Shown: positions 24,501 to 35,273 of the stretch, in pieces
Numbering within the stretch: the stretch's first letter is position 1
How the letters are laid out: every line of letters begins with the position of its first letter
Assembly: GCF_035222375.1 (NCBI RefSeq)
Contig: NC_085891.1
Span: 62,001 to 126,000, forward strand
DNA: 64,000 bases
Source: Podospora pseudocomata
Lineage: Eukaryota > Ascomycota > Sordariomycetes > Sordariales > Podosporaceae
Direction of reading: 5' to 3'
Notes under the pieces: generated by a model
What the model was told of the DNA's origin: nothing
Database searches by the model: none
The model's input: the letters and a program-made list of their open reading frames with translations, nothing else
Made by a program: the position numbers and the translations under genes

Positions 24501-27500
24501 CCTGCGCTGCATGCCTGCTATATTAACAGCGAAGAGTGAAGCGACACACCAGACACGAAGGGTGGGAGGCTATCAAATTGCACAGATCCGATGCGACAGT
24601 CGGCAATCTTTATCCTTTTGTCTGCATTGCCTCCAAAAACCCACCCGGAACTCAGACAAGAGGGTAGGAAGGAAAGCTATGGATACGGCCCCCCTCCCTG
24701 TAGGTGCAGGATGGATGAGATGGTGTGTGGTGTGTGGGATTGCGGTTGTACTTCCCACCCTCCTGCAGGCGCGTTGGGGACTGGGGTGGGTTACTTTGCA
24801 TTGGATGTCTTGGACTTGCCCGCCGCCTGCCAGTTGCACTCACGGCCATCATGGCCTGGGCGTTTCGGTGGTTGTGCAAGCATCTCGCCGTTGCAACATA
24901 GGTTGGCCAATAAAGTACACATTTGGAGACGGGTGCAGATTCTCATGCTATTATCAGGAGAAATGCTGCAAGATTGACGCTTCTGTTACCCACCACCTCC
25001 CCCTGAGAGCTTCATGGTTGGCTGCAGGCCGTAAAAGCAAGGACATAGGGACCGTTCATGTCCACCCAGACCACCGCCAGAAGATACAAAATGACGGTTC
25101 ACCGGTCGATGAATATACACCACAGCCTGGCTTTCACCGATCTGTTGCCGGTCGGTTCAGTTATATTCGCCAAGTAACACGCTCTGAGCCTATAATTTGG
25201 AGAGATCCGGCCGGTGAGCTGATGAAGGGTGGGCGGCATTGGGGAAAAGGATTGGGTTTCTGTCAACTTCCGCCTTTCTGTTGTGGTGCACAAAAACATG
25301 GGAAGAAATACCCGACCGTCCCAGCTATGCAGCAGAAATTCCAGGACTTGATTGACTACCCCCATAGCGCAAGCTTTGTCATCCAATGGCTCGTCGCGAG
25401 TGTAGTTGATGAACACCACTTCCACAAATCTGGATGGGTCGGCTCAGGGTCCCTTTCAGGGTCCTGCTTTTGACCAAGGGTCCGACTCGAGACGGGTCGC
25501 CGCGTTGTGGGTGACGGCGAGACAAGATGGAAATCATGATTTTCCCCAGTCCCCACCATCATTCTCTATGTCCTGTTTCTACGTAGTATATTTGGTTTTT
25601 GACCTACATTGGTGTGTAAACCCACGCCACTCCCTCCTCGACTTGCACCCTACACCCTTCCCCGCAAGCGTTGACACCCTTCTTCTCGCGTCCGCCCCCA
25701 TTGTACGTATTTAACACGCACCCTGCCCTCCCTGGCTCGCCTCCCTCCTCCCGGGCAGCCATGGCGTTTAGGTCTCTCAGCCAATGAGCAAACAGGCTTG
25801 CTCAGACTCACGGAGATATCTTTCGATGGGGTGTAGCATGGTGGAGACGTCTAGGGAGGCGTTTCCTTTTGGGGTCGTGGTTGCATAGGCGGTTGGATGG
25901 TATGATGATTTATGATACATTTTACACGAGTGCTTGGGTCTGGGTGCTGCTCCCGGTTGCGAGAGCAAGAAATTGAAGTATGAGAGCAGTGGAAGGGATG
26001 TTGGATGGTCCACCCTTTGGACAACTGTCGCACCTCATGAACTAGCCTTATCTTCCCGCCTGCCCGCCCTGTGGTGAAGACCCAACGGGAAGGGAAAAGA
26101 CGTTGGCGGCGGCAGGAATAGTTGCACAAGGCAGGCAAAGAAGCCGCTTTTATCCGCTGGTAGCCCATGGGTGGAACTCTTGGGCCTGTGAAATAGAAAG
26201 GTGCTCAACGAATTCGTTGCGTTTCGACACACGAGTCCTGCTAGAAAAATGCCACATGGGTTAGGCATTCGTGAAGGGAGCTTTGGCTGCGTCTTTCAAA
26301 GAAACTGTTTGGGTTCTAGTTTGTAATATATAGGGGATTGCCGTCAAGAAGCAAACGCGAACCGTAGACACAAACACATGGGGAGGGGCACGCGTAGCAC
26401 TTGACGTATAACATCCGCCCGTGGCATTCATGGAGTCCTGATCTTCCTGAGGAGTGACCGCATACCTTGGTAGTGCTAGTTCGGAGGTTGGTATGGACTA
26501 GATATGACGGTCTTCGCTGTGCTATTTCAGACGATGGACCCCCCCCCGAGTCGAGGACACACAAGCGGAATCATGTGCGATAGGCGGATGATCTAGAAGG
26601 CTCGAAAGTTGCACAGCGGTCTGGGGTGGTGTCAATGTTATTACCGGTCAGCATGGCTGCAGATAAGAGGGTGGTGTTGGGACAGCTCGGTGGGATGGCT
26701 TGGGGGTGCACAAACGATATCAGCACAATCCAGATGCTCCCAGAACAGCAATGGAAAGAAATATGCGGGTTGCACAGACTTGAAGAAGATAGGCAGGCAG
26801 TCAGGACGGATGGTTGTAATGATGGACAAGAGCCTACATCTGTCTTCAGATCGGTATTCAGTAAGGCAGATGAATGTGGTAGGTGAGCGCAGAGTCCGGC
26901 CGCGCAATGCTGTGATGGCCTCTCGCCAACTGTCGGTAGGTAGTTTAGCATCTTGAAAACACGCTACTTTGATGTAGTCTGTATGGGTGTGATCTACCTT
27001 CCAGCGACTGATAGAAGCTGTCTTGCTGACACACCTCCCCCTTGCTGAAGGGCCAGGCATGTATCCAGTACCTTTTTTGTCTTGGGGGTGTGGAAAAGAC
27101 CCAACCTAACTTGCTCCCACAGAATGACCCGACTCCCTGGGTTCCATTGAGTATGCCGTGACTAGAAGCCGGTGACAAACTTCAGAAATCTGGAAAGTTA
27201 TCGAAGACTCTGTGTCGTTATGATGATGCATCAAACTGCCCAAAGACTAGCTTGATATCACAGACCAACCATGTTGGCTGGCGATCACTTCACATGGCGT
27301 GTACGTTATTTGCTGAGACATCATACCAGCCCTGAAAAAAGTCTTGTGCAAAAGCTGCAAGTCCCAGGTCGTAGAGTAGTACGAGGTCGTAGGATCCCCG
27401 GCCGATACTTGATTCAACATCACTTTTCCAGTATGGCTGCAAATGCACCATGATAGTACGTTGCTCTTTACACGAACGACGATCTTGCTCCCATCCGTTG

Positions 27501-28229
27501 CATGTTACGTCTGCTACATGATTATATTAGGCCTCCATGATCTTGATGGAACCGGCTCTACGACTCATACGTTGCCGAGTCCCTGACAATCTTCTGGCCA
27601 TCGAGGGCTGAGTGGGCCATTGATAGGACTACACAACAACACAGATGCTGATCCTCTAGTTCAATTATTTCATCGTACATTGGGAGCATGTCATAGCTCC
27701 GATCATCGGTGGACCCTTCAACGTTATCTTATGGAATTCAGGGTCCTTGTCAACTTTCTCGGCGTGCATATGCATACGGTGGCGGATGTCGATCACAAAG
27801 CCGATCAACAACACACGACCGCCGGCAATTTACAGCTTTCAAACCTGCTAAAGTCGAAATGTATCTGTTTTCATCGAGACACTGTGCTGAACTGTATGAC
27901 ATGGTGAATGTGATTCCTCACATATCGGTACCTTACGACTTGGCAATAATGCCACATACCGAGAGCCTAGTTGGGCTTCAGTTGAGTTCTTAATGCCAGT
28001 ACAATGTACATCATTGCCTGGGTATCAACCGCAATTTCATCATTGGGCAACTAGCAGTGATGGGTATGTCATCGTGCCTTTGCCACAGGCAGCTGGCCCC
28101 TGACCCCCCTGACAGTTGCCCAGGCAACGGACAAACATGTAAAAAAAGCGCTACTACAGCACACAATATCAGAGGTAGCCTTTACCTGGAAAGAAAGAAA
28201 CAATGCCAAAGAATATACGGAATGCAAAA

Positions 28230-28344
28230 TGATCAGAGTGAGATTCGAACTCACGCCCCTTACGAGACCACGGAACTCTTTTGGTGGAGTGGAATTAAGG
28301 TTGATACCTTAACGTGGCGCCTTAGACCGCTCGGCCATCTGACC
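28230..28344 (-). tRNA. tRNA-Leu (anticodon AAG), with 33-nt intron
   Basis: On the minus strand the acceptor stem GGTCAGA pairs with TCTGATC (one G-U), followed by discriminator A. A-box (TGGCCGAGCGGTC) and B-box (AGTTCGAATCT) sequences are present. The anticodon stem is CCACG/CGTGG, and the loop reads TT-AAG-G before the intron at 28274-28306. The intron contains CCTTAA, which can pair with the TTAAGG around the anticodon, as usual for nuclear pre-tRNAs. The long variable arm fits a class II leucine tRNA. A four-T terminator follows directly (28226-28229). Confidence 0.95.
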
Positions 28345-28562
28345 TTGAATAGATTGATGGAAATCGGCTAGGACTGACTACTTTTGTGTGAAGTCGTGAT
28401 TTCGAGCAGGCATGAATCGTGTAAAATTAGGGTTTTGGAAGTGATGGCTGGTGGAGTTGGGTATGCGATGTGTGGAGACAGGATGCGCTCAAGAAGTCGC
28501 ACGCAGAGAACGAGGGGCGTTTGTGAGAATCGTAATCTCAAATGCATTTTATTATATTTAGC

Positions 28563-29912
28563 TTACTTCGGGCCAGGAAAGTTTATCTCTCCGCTCTTGA
28601 CTAGGCCACCAAACATCACCCTCATGTCCTCAACCAAGAGCTCTGGAACTTCCCAAGCAGCAAAGTGGCCTCCCTTGTTATGCCAATTCTCAAACACCAG
28701 CGGACCCAAGGTCCGATAGTGGTAGCTTGGCGACATCAACAAGTCCTTTGGGAAGGTTGACACACCCAGCTTCACTCCCGGATTGTATTCCTCCACCTTC
28801 TTGGCAGTTGCCGAGTGGTAGTAAATGCGGCAGCCAGCCTTGGGCCCTGCACTGGCGAACTGGTAGATGCTGATCCAGGTAAGGATCTCGTCGTCTGTCC
28901 AGTCGTAGAGCTTCTCGTAGATCCACGATAACAGGGCCACAGGCGAGTCCCTCAAAGCAATGCCAATGGTGGTTGGATTGTGGCAGTGGAGGCCGTTGTA
29001 GGCGGCACCTTCTTCCCAAAACCGGTGGGTTCGAGCCAAGCCTTCTTTTTCTCGTTTGCTGTACGTGGAAAACAGAAACTTGAGGTACACAAGGGACCCA
29101 TGCTGTGGGATGGTACTGATGGAAGGAGGAACGGCTCGGTTGTGGTTGATGTGACTGGCCAAGACGGCTCCAGATTTCTTGGTCGCGGACGACGACGCAG
29201 GACCATATCTGATGTCCATGAAACGTGTGATGCCGTACCCCCAGTCTCCTCCTTGTGTGGCTATGGGATGGCTGTCAGCAGCCGCATGTGCAGACAAAAC
29301 TAAAATAGGGAACGCACCGTAGTTTGAATACCCAAGCTTAAGCATCAGCTTGTGAAAAGATTCTGCGTACTGCTCGAGCACAAATCCTGGCTTGGAAGGG
29401 CCAGATGAGAACCCAAATTGGGCAGAGATGGAGCAACGTCATCGAAGCACGGCTGATCTTGACTGTCCGGATTGGTTAAGAGAGGGAGAATTTTGGCCAC
29501 TTCGATGAAGTTACCAGGTCCTATGGGAAGGTACAAGTCAGTGGGGAATGCTTGCCGAGTGTTGCGGATGCAGTTGACTCACATCCGTGACAAAACAAGA
29601 GGGGAATGGCTCCTAGGCGACTGCCCTTCTTGTGAACGAAGTGTATCTTGAGCGGATCGAAACCATCGACATGGATTGTTGTTTTGTACTGGGGCAAATC
29701 ACGGTTCAGTACCGTCTCTCTTGCTGGCGCCAGTCGAAATCGCCCTTCAAGTAGTTGACCAGTCGCTTTATGTCACTGAGGGAAACACCGCCTGCCCAAT
29801 CATCGGACAAGGGTGTCTCGTCGGGGAAAGTGGCATGCTCCAGCTTGTGGTGCAGCTGGGCGATTTTGGCATCCGAAATGCTGATGTTGAAGGGCTTGAT
29901 GTCGGAGTCCAT
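28563..29912 (-). pseudogene. decayed epoxide hydrolase (EHN + alpha/beta hydrolase)
   Basis: Starting at 29912 (MDSDIKPFNISISDAKI), the sequence follows the epoxide hydrolase N-terminal domain and then the hydrolase fold. The GGDWG nucleophile region and the late His (NKGGHFAAWEVP) remain. Three lesions break it. (1) A frameshift near 29710-29718, between FDWRQQER and VLNRDLPQYKTTI. (2) After splicing 29521-29582 (GTGAGT to TAG), the Trp of the HGWPG oxyanion loop becomes TGA (last base at 29519). (3) A one-base loss near 29411-29418 shifts PNFGFSS to PNLGSHL. A second intron, 29261-29317, looks normal, and the 3' exon 28563-29260 is open. An intact gene would encode about 390 aa. Three independent defects make sequencing error unlikely. 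The active enzyme would have opened epoxides to diols. Confidence 0.85.
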
Positions 29913-30071
29913 GTTGTGCCAGTTTGCGCTGTGTTGTTTATTGTTGGGTAGGTATTATTCGGTCTACAACTATTTAAGTCGATTGGTGACGTCAAAGGGC
30001 GCGGTTGGCATGTGGGAAGGAGCAACTCCATTTCTGCCGATCAATACCTACTTGCACCTCCCGCTGCAGCA

Positions 30072-31860
30072 TCAGCCCAGCAATTGAGCACAAAGCCTCA
30101 GCATCACCTTAATATGGGGCCTCTCCAGATACCTCTCCACGTCGGCCTCCAACCCAGCCAGCTTTTCCTCTCTGTACTCAGCCAAATCAACATCCTCTGT
30201 GGTTGGCGGGTTGAACCGAAAGTACCACACTCCCTCGGCCCTCATCAGCTGGTCAAATCTGCGATGCACGTTTTCGACGTTGGTCAGGTTCTCCAGCAGC
30301 TGCGCTCCCTTGGAGATGGCAGGATGTGACGCAATCCAGCTCCGCTTCTTTCGTGAAGGGTCAAATCTTCCTGTTCCCAGACTCAGCACACATTTGACAA
30401 CCGGCTTATCTGTTATCCAGCGGGGAAACAACAGGCTTTTCTCAGCCCAGAGTTCATCCACGGGATTGTTGTTTGCTAGTGCTCCATCCCAGAACTCCGT
30501 CCTACCTATCGTTGCTGGGGGGAAATAAAAGGGCGCCGCCGATGTCGCGCGAGCAGCCTGAACGATGGTAGCCGAACTGTATGTTGGCAGTGAACCATCG
30601 GGAAATCTGTAAGAGCGAAAGCGAAGAGCGAAGTTGTCCCTTGACCTGACGGAAGTGACAAAGCTTCTTTCATCAGCAAGCTGTTTTCTGCAAGGGGAGA
30701 ACGGAAAGGCAATTACACTTGACACCCTTCAGTGCCTGGCACAGAGCTGTGGTCTAGCAAAGTAGCATTTGGATCTAGCCCCTGAGCAACGACCTCGTCT
30801 CGGACTGCATGCTCGAGCGACGAGCCCTCGTACCAAGATAAGCCAAACATCGTTCTGATGTAGGCACCGCCTAAATATTTAGAGATGAAGCTGGGCTGGA
30901 ACAAGGTTTGTGACAATGATTTGTACGCCGTTATCGCTTCATCGATCGACATGCTCTGTAAAATGTGTTAGCCGGTGTGGTTTGTCAACTTTCAGCCTCT
31001 GTCACGCATAGCAAACTCACTAATCGAAAGAGCATAATACAGATCAAGCCCCCCGTACTTGTTCCTCCAGCAAGCTTAAAACACTCCGCCGGCGTCTTTG
31101 TTTTGCTTGTCCCATTCTCTCTGTTGGCCTCATCCATAATGGCTTTTAGGATTCGAAGACTGACCAGTCCCCGAACGCCTCCACCATCTATGCCCTCCGC
31201 TGTCAGCAATGCATTCTCTTTCTTTCCTGGAAACAGTGGGCACGAACCAACAGCCAGCAAAGTCAGCCCACCTGCAGGCACATTCCTAGGATTCGTTGCA
31301 TCTGGCAGTGGAAACCCTCCACTTTCCTCAGGTCTGATCTCCCATTAGCTTGATTGTACGCTTGGGGGGATCCCAGAAGATTTCACCAACCCTGAAAGAA
31401 ACCCGAGTGTTTTGTCCAATTTTCTTGCTTGCTCTCTCAAGTCACAAAGGCCCCTTTTCACCCGCATTTTGAACGCCTTGAATTCGTTGCCTTGGCTGAC
31501 GGCAGCGTCGCAGTTATTCAATGTCATAGTAACGAAATACTCAAGGAGTGAACTGAGACAGCCTGCAACAGCATTGTGTCTCCATTTTGGATCGTCGAAA
31601 TACTGATCGTGGTACAGCTCCAGGACGCGGAGTTGTAAGTCGATATCTTCTAGAACTGCGGCCATGGGATGTGTTTAGTAGACAAAAAGATGAAACAGGT
31701 CCTAATATGACTACATACGGTAGCTAGCTTCTCGCAGGTCCGGGCCATCAATACCTGCAAAGTCCAAGTCGCGTATACAATGTCGGCAAGCATCTGCTGC
31801 TTGAGCGACTAACGGTTTGCTGTGCGATGCAGTTGCAAAGACCGACTGTGTTCGTGCCAT
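30072..31860 (-). CDS. patatin-like phospholipase with N-terminal helical domain
   Basis: Best model has six exons: 31719-31860, 31391-31655, 31248-31333, 31021-31187, 30726-30955 and 30072-30687, giving 501 aa in frame. Residues 1-~135 are a helical domain, as seen in front of fungal STAND and HET proteins. The patatin domain has the oxyanion loop DGGGVRG (165-171), nucleophile GTSTG (Ser208) and the partner Asp of DGA (Asp364), a complete Ser-Asp dyad. Patatins hydrolyse acyl chains of membrane phospholipids. In fungi this domain often heads NB-ARC/TPR proteins; here the protein ends after the patatin domain. Two joins are less certain: the 57-nt intron 31334-31390 (donor GTTGGT, branch GCTAAT) and an unusually short 38-nt intron 30688-30725 (donor GTGTCA). 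If either is wrong the gene may be damaged. Confidence 0.82.
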
Positions 31861-32332
31861 ATTTTTACAATATAGGTGAGTGGTAAAAAAAAAAACAAGA
31901 AATGTCCCTCGGTTTAGTCTCCTCCAAATCAGCTACATTTCGTTGATTTATAGGTTGATGGCCATTCGTGCCCTGAGACAAGTCCCAGTGCGTGGTTCTC
32001 TGAGTGTGTGTGGAGAGTCATTGTTGGGAGGTCAGCAGGGAGTCCTGTAGCTGACCCCCATTCTGTCGGGTGATGCCACCCAAGAAATTTTTAGCTCGCG
32101 TAGGATCATAGTCTGGCTTACCATCGGGTTCTAAATACAACGCATCCCGGACACCACTGCTGTCATGTGAGAACTAGTGAGACAAAGAGTGAGCAGCGGT
32201 ATGAGCTTGAAAACCCCCATGATGAACTGAATCAAGTGATTATTTACTCGTTCATTTGATTACATATTTTTGAAGTTTATACAGCCAAAAACACCACACC
32301 CTTTACAGTTGCACTACCCCTCAAAACCAACC
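31861..32332. other. intergenic
   Basis: 472 bp: the upstream region of the patatin gene and the 3' flank of the MARVEL-like gene. It has a short A-run at 31887-31897 and no recognisable gene. Confidence 0.5.
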
Positions 32333-33129
32333 TTAGACCCTAGCGGTACCATGCCTTCCATTGCTATAACCCATATGCGTTTGTTGGTGTCCGTTTGCAA
32401 CGGTAGGTCCGTGGTGTACACCATCGGAGTGCCTCATCTGCTGGTGGTGGGTCGCAATGGCATGTTCGTCACTTCCCGCCTTGTGGTGCTTCCTATACAT
32501 GTCGCGCACTTCATGGAAAGCAGCTGTAATGGCATGAAAAACCCTGGTTTCTTCCTTGTCAGTGTCCTGTGGACCTCGGGAGTTTCTTGTGGAGTAACTC
32601 ACGTGCTGACGATAGCAAGGATGAACGTTCCCCAAGGTAAGTCACAGCTATCATCGCCTGTCGTCGTCTCACCAGTTACGTTTGCCGCGTCTGCCGCATC
32701 TCTATCGTCATAGCAGTGCCTTGGTCCAGCCATACCTCCGTTTGGCGATGTGACAACAGCAACTGCGATGAAAGCGCCAACAAACAAGATATCGAAGAGA
32801 ACCCAGAGCCAGCGGAGCCACCTGGGACCACCTCCCTTGAGAAGAAATGCCATGACAGTCGTGATGAGCGTGTATAGGACGGCGGCGGCAAGGATGCCCT
32901 CAACGGCCCCGATTGCACTGTTGACTCCGCGGCGAGTTTTGATTGAGTTGACCAGACGGTATACCTTGTACATGCGCTGAGAGAAGATGCCAAGAGAGAT
33001 GACGGAGGAGAGGAATTGCAGGACGCGCGTGAGGCGGAGGAACCAGCGGTAAAGACGCGAATGCTTGAGGCGATCAGGAACCCATCGGGTTAACAACCCT
33101 GTTTCATTGGATCTGTTTGTGTTTGCCAT
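32333..33129 (-). CDS. four-TM MARVEL-like membrane protein
   Basis: Two exons: 32603-33129 and 32333-32543. The intron at 32544-32602 (GTGAGT to CCAG, CACTGAC branch) joins LAIVST to VFHAITAAF, giving 245 aa from the ATG at 33129 (MANTNRSNE). An in-frame ATG at 33240 would add 37 residues with no clear signal. Four hydrophobic segments lie near residues 30-50, 70-97, 105-127 and 163-180, with basic cytosolic ends (RWVPDRLKHSRLYRW) and a His-rich tail (HHKAG, HHQQMRHSDGVHH). This matches fungal MARVEL-type proteins, thought to work in membrane apposition or trafficking. An Asp-rich loop with one Cys precedes TM4. The specific function is unknown. Confidence 0.75.
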
Positions 33130-33577
33130 TTTGCACGTAGTTGGGAGGCTTGATAGATTGAATTGTATGCGGGAGGCGATGGTCAAGGTCTGAAAGACAG
33201 GACTTTTCGAGGGACCATCACTTAAGCTACGTTGGGCCATATATATATTTGAGTGATAACTATCCCTCCCTGCTTTCTACGCGCTTGGCGTTCCACTGGC
33301 CGTTGCATTATTGACATGTGCAAAACCTGATTCTGTGTGGGTGCTTATCCCCGTACCGGTTGATGTTGTCATGACCCACCATTCAACGTCACGACCTTGT
33401 AGTCACCCAACGAATTGTTTTGCAAAGTTGGAATACTGTACGATGTTATTTAGATACTTTCTCAGAAAAGAAATTTGATGGTTTGCGGAGTATAGTAAGG
33501 TAGGTTATCAGAAATGTGATATGATGTCATCCGACATTGCTGTCGTACCCGCCCCCCTGAACTCTGGAGGCTTCCCT
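33130..33577. other. intergenic
   Basis: 448 bp holding the MARVEL-like gene's promoter and the 3' flank of the SDR gene. No other feature seen. Confidence 0.5.
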
Positions 33578-34601
33578 CTACACCCACTGTTGGTTTCCAT
33601 AATGAGAGATAAAAGCACCTCCATCCCCTTTCTCCAAGCTTGACGCCTCAATAACATCCCGCATCATTCTCACCGAAACCTCTGGCGCCTTGGGCCTTTC
33701 ATAACCAGGTGAATACTCCTTGAAGATACTGAGGAGGGGTTCCACGGCAGCTAGGTCATCCGCTGTAGCCCCGTCATAATGTCCAACTTCCACTGGCCCG
33801 GGACAGACAGCCAGAAACAAAACCCCGTCCTTCTTGAACTGCGCGTTGAACTTGGCAACAACAGTGTTCATGGCGGCCTTACTCGCAGCATACAACGCAC
33901 CGGGAGTGGCCCCCCATTGATTGGTGAAGGAGTTATCAGCAAGGCCGGATGTTATGGTGACAATCTTTTTGACGTGACCGGCGAGGATAAGGGGGAGAAA
34001 GAGGTTGAAAAGATGAACGTTGCCAATGACATTGATCTCGAAGGCCTCACGGAAGGTCTTGGTGAGCTCTCCCGGTTGGTTGCCCCTGTTTTGCAGTGTT
34101 AATAGAAAAGAATTTCCCACAAGTGAAGTCTGAAGAACCTACAGTTCGCCAATCGGTAGAAACAAGTCGAATTTTGGCACAAGACCCGCGTTGGCAATGA
34201 TGTAGTCCAGAGACCCGCCCGTGATCTCAGCCGTGTCGGCAGCCGCTTGCTGATGTGATTCGTTAGCGTCAATCGTCGCAATATAATAATCTGCCGTCTC
34301 TCTTCGAATATTGTTAGACTCATTCGTACCTTCAACGCATTGTAATCGGTGATATCAGCTTGTAGGATGTAAATGTTCGGCCGCCCTTGTAGGACTGCAT
34401 CCTCAGACACCTTTTTCTCTGTGGCAGATTTGTTGCGGACAAGTGCAATGACAGTATTTTTCGCATCACTTGAGTACTGACGAAGAAATTCGTACTGTGT
34501 GAGGTATGGCGGGTTAGTCCTTTGACCAAAATCAGCAAGATGGCTTTGACATTGCTCACCCCAATGCCCCTAGAGGCTCCAGTGATCAGAACGAAAGGCA
34601 T
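33578..34601 (-). CDS. short-chain dehydrogenase/reductase
   Basis: Four exons: 34560-34601, 34330-34494, 34143-34249 and 33578-34085. The introns are canonical and the first and third have clear branch sites (GACTAAC, GCTAACG region); total 273 aa. The Rossmann glycine motif TGASRGIG ends exactly at the first exon junction. ALVRN (beta2), ADITDYNAL (beta3 end) and NAGLVP follow. Catalytic Ser151 (TSG), Tyr170 and Lys174 (YAASK) are present. The C-terminal PGPVEVGHYDGATADDL and the lack of membrane segments fit the small cytosolic, sniffer-like classical SDRs that use NAD(P)H on carbonyls. The substrate cannot be read from the sequence. It is in the minus-strand run of the accessory block, downstream of the Hsp70-like gene. 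Confidence 0.92.
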
Positions 34602-35273
34602 TTTTACCCTGAAACAATGAACCGAATAGATGTGGGTGTAAGATGAGGTTGATGTAAAGAGACGGGCCGCAGAACATTGGGAAGGGATCACTGACTATTT
34701 GTACAAGTTGCAGGGCTCCAGTATTTACTGGATCCCCACTGGGAAGAGTAGAAAACATCATTGTTAACACTAGTTGCTCGTTTTATCCTGGTTTGTAAGT
34801 CACTCTAAGGTGTGCTTACCTGACAGTTGCCAAAGTTTCGTGCTTTGATCGGCATTGCATGGTAACCGCGCTTGGTTGCTGAATTCGGAAGTTGGTGTAA
34901 CCTCAACAACCAACATGACCCAAGAAAGGTATCCGGAGAGACCAAATGCGTCAGTAGTGTGCCATTGAGAGCAGAAGCTGCATGGAATCTGTGCATGGCG
35001 CCCAACGAATGGTAAAAGTAGGCCAGAAAAGAGCCTCTTCCCGTCTTCTACAACACCTTGATTGCCTAGGCCACATTGAATATTGAATCTTGATATGAAG
35101 ACATGCTGTTCCACGAGCACATACATACATGCCCGGCACAACCTGGAAGCACATCATTACGCCAATCCTGTTGAGACCCTGAAACTCCTTTCTTAGCATC
35201 GTGAAAGCCAATCAGACCATTCTTGGCCACTTGGCCAGGCATTTCCCCACCAAGATGTTGACTCCATTTTGCC
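34602..35273. other. intergenic
   Basis: 672 bp between the SDR start and the 3' end of the Hsp70-like gene. The small minus-strand ORFs (34570-34770, 34800-35211) lack motifs and coding character. Confidence 0.5.

Larger units (their letters stand above)
14401..28229. other. ~13.8-kb gene-poor region
   Basis: I can support no protein gene here. Open frames are short, overlap on several strands and have composition typical of chance ORFs (rich in Cys, His, Arg, Trp, Ser). None shows a motif or splices sensibly into a known family. The longest, 24427-25473 on plus (348 codons), is not recognised either. The base mix is similar to the flanks, not the AT-rich pattern of heavily RIP-mutated transposons. 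Marked features are the hairpin at 21530-21572, the palindrome at 18217-18232 and G/C homopolymer runs near 20118-20135 and 20838-20850. It could hold long noncoding RNAs or distal control sites. Confidence 0.6.

Noticed and set aside
31314-31345. TAA in the patatin frame as an inactivating stop
   Set aside because: It lies in a plausible 57-nt intron (31334-31390) with a GCTAAT branch and CAG acceptor; the spliced frame continues into the patatin domain.
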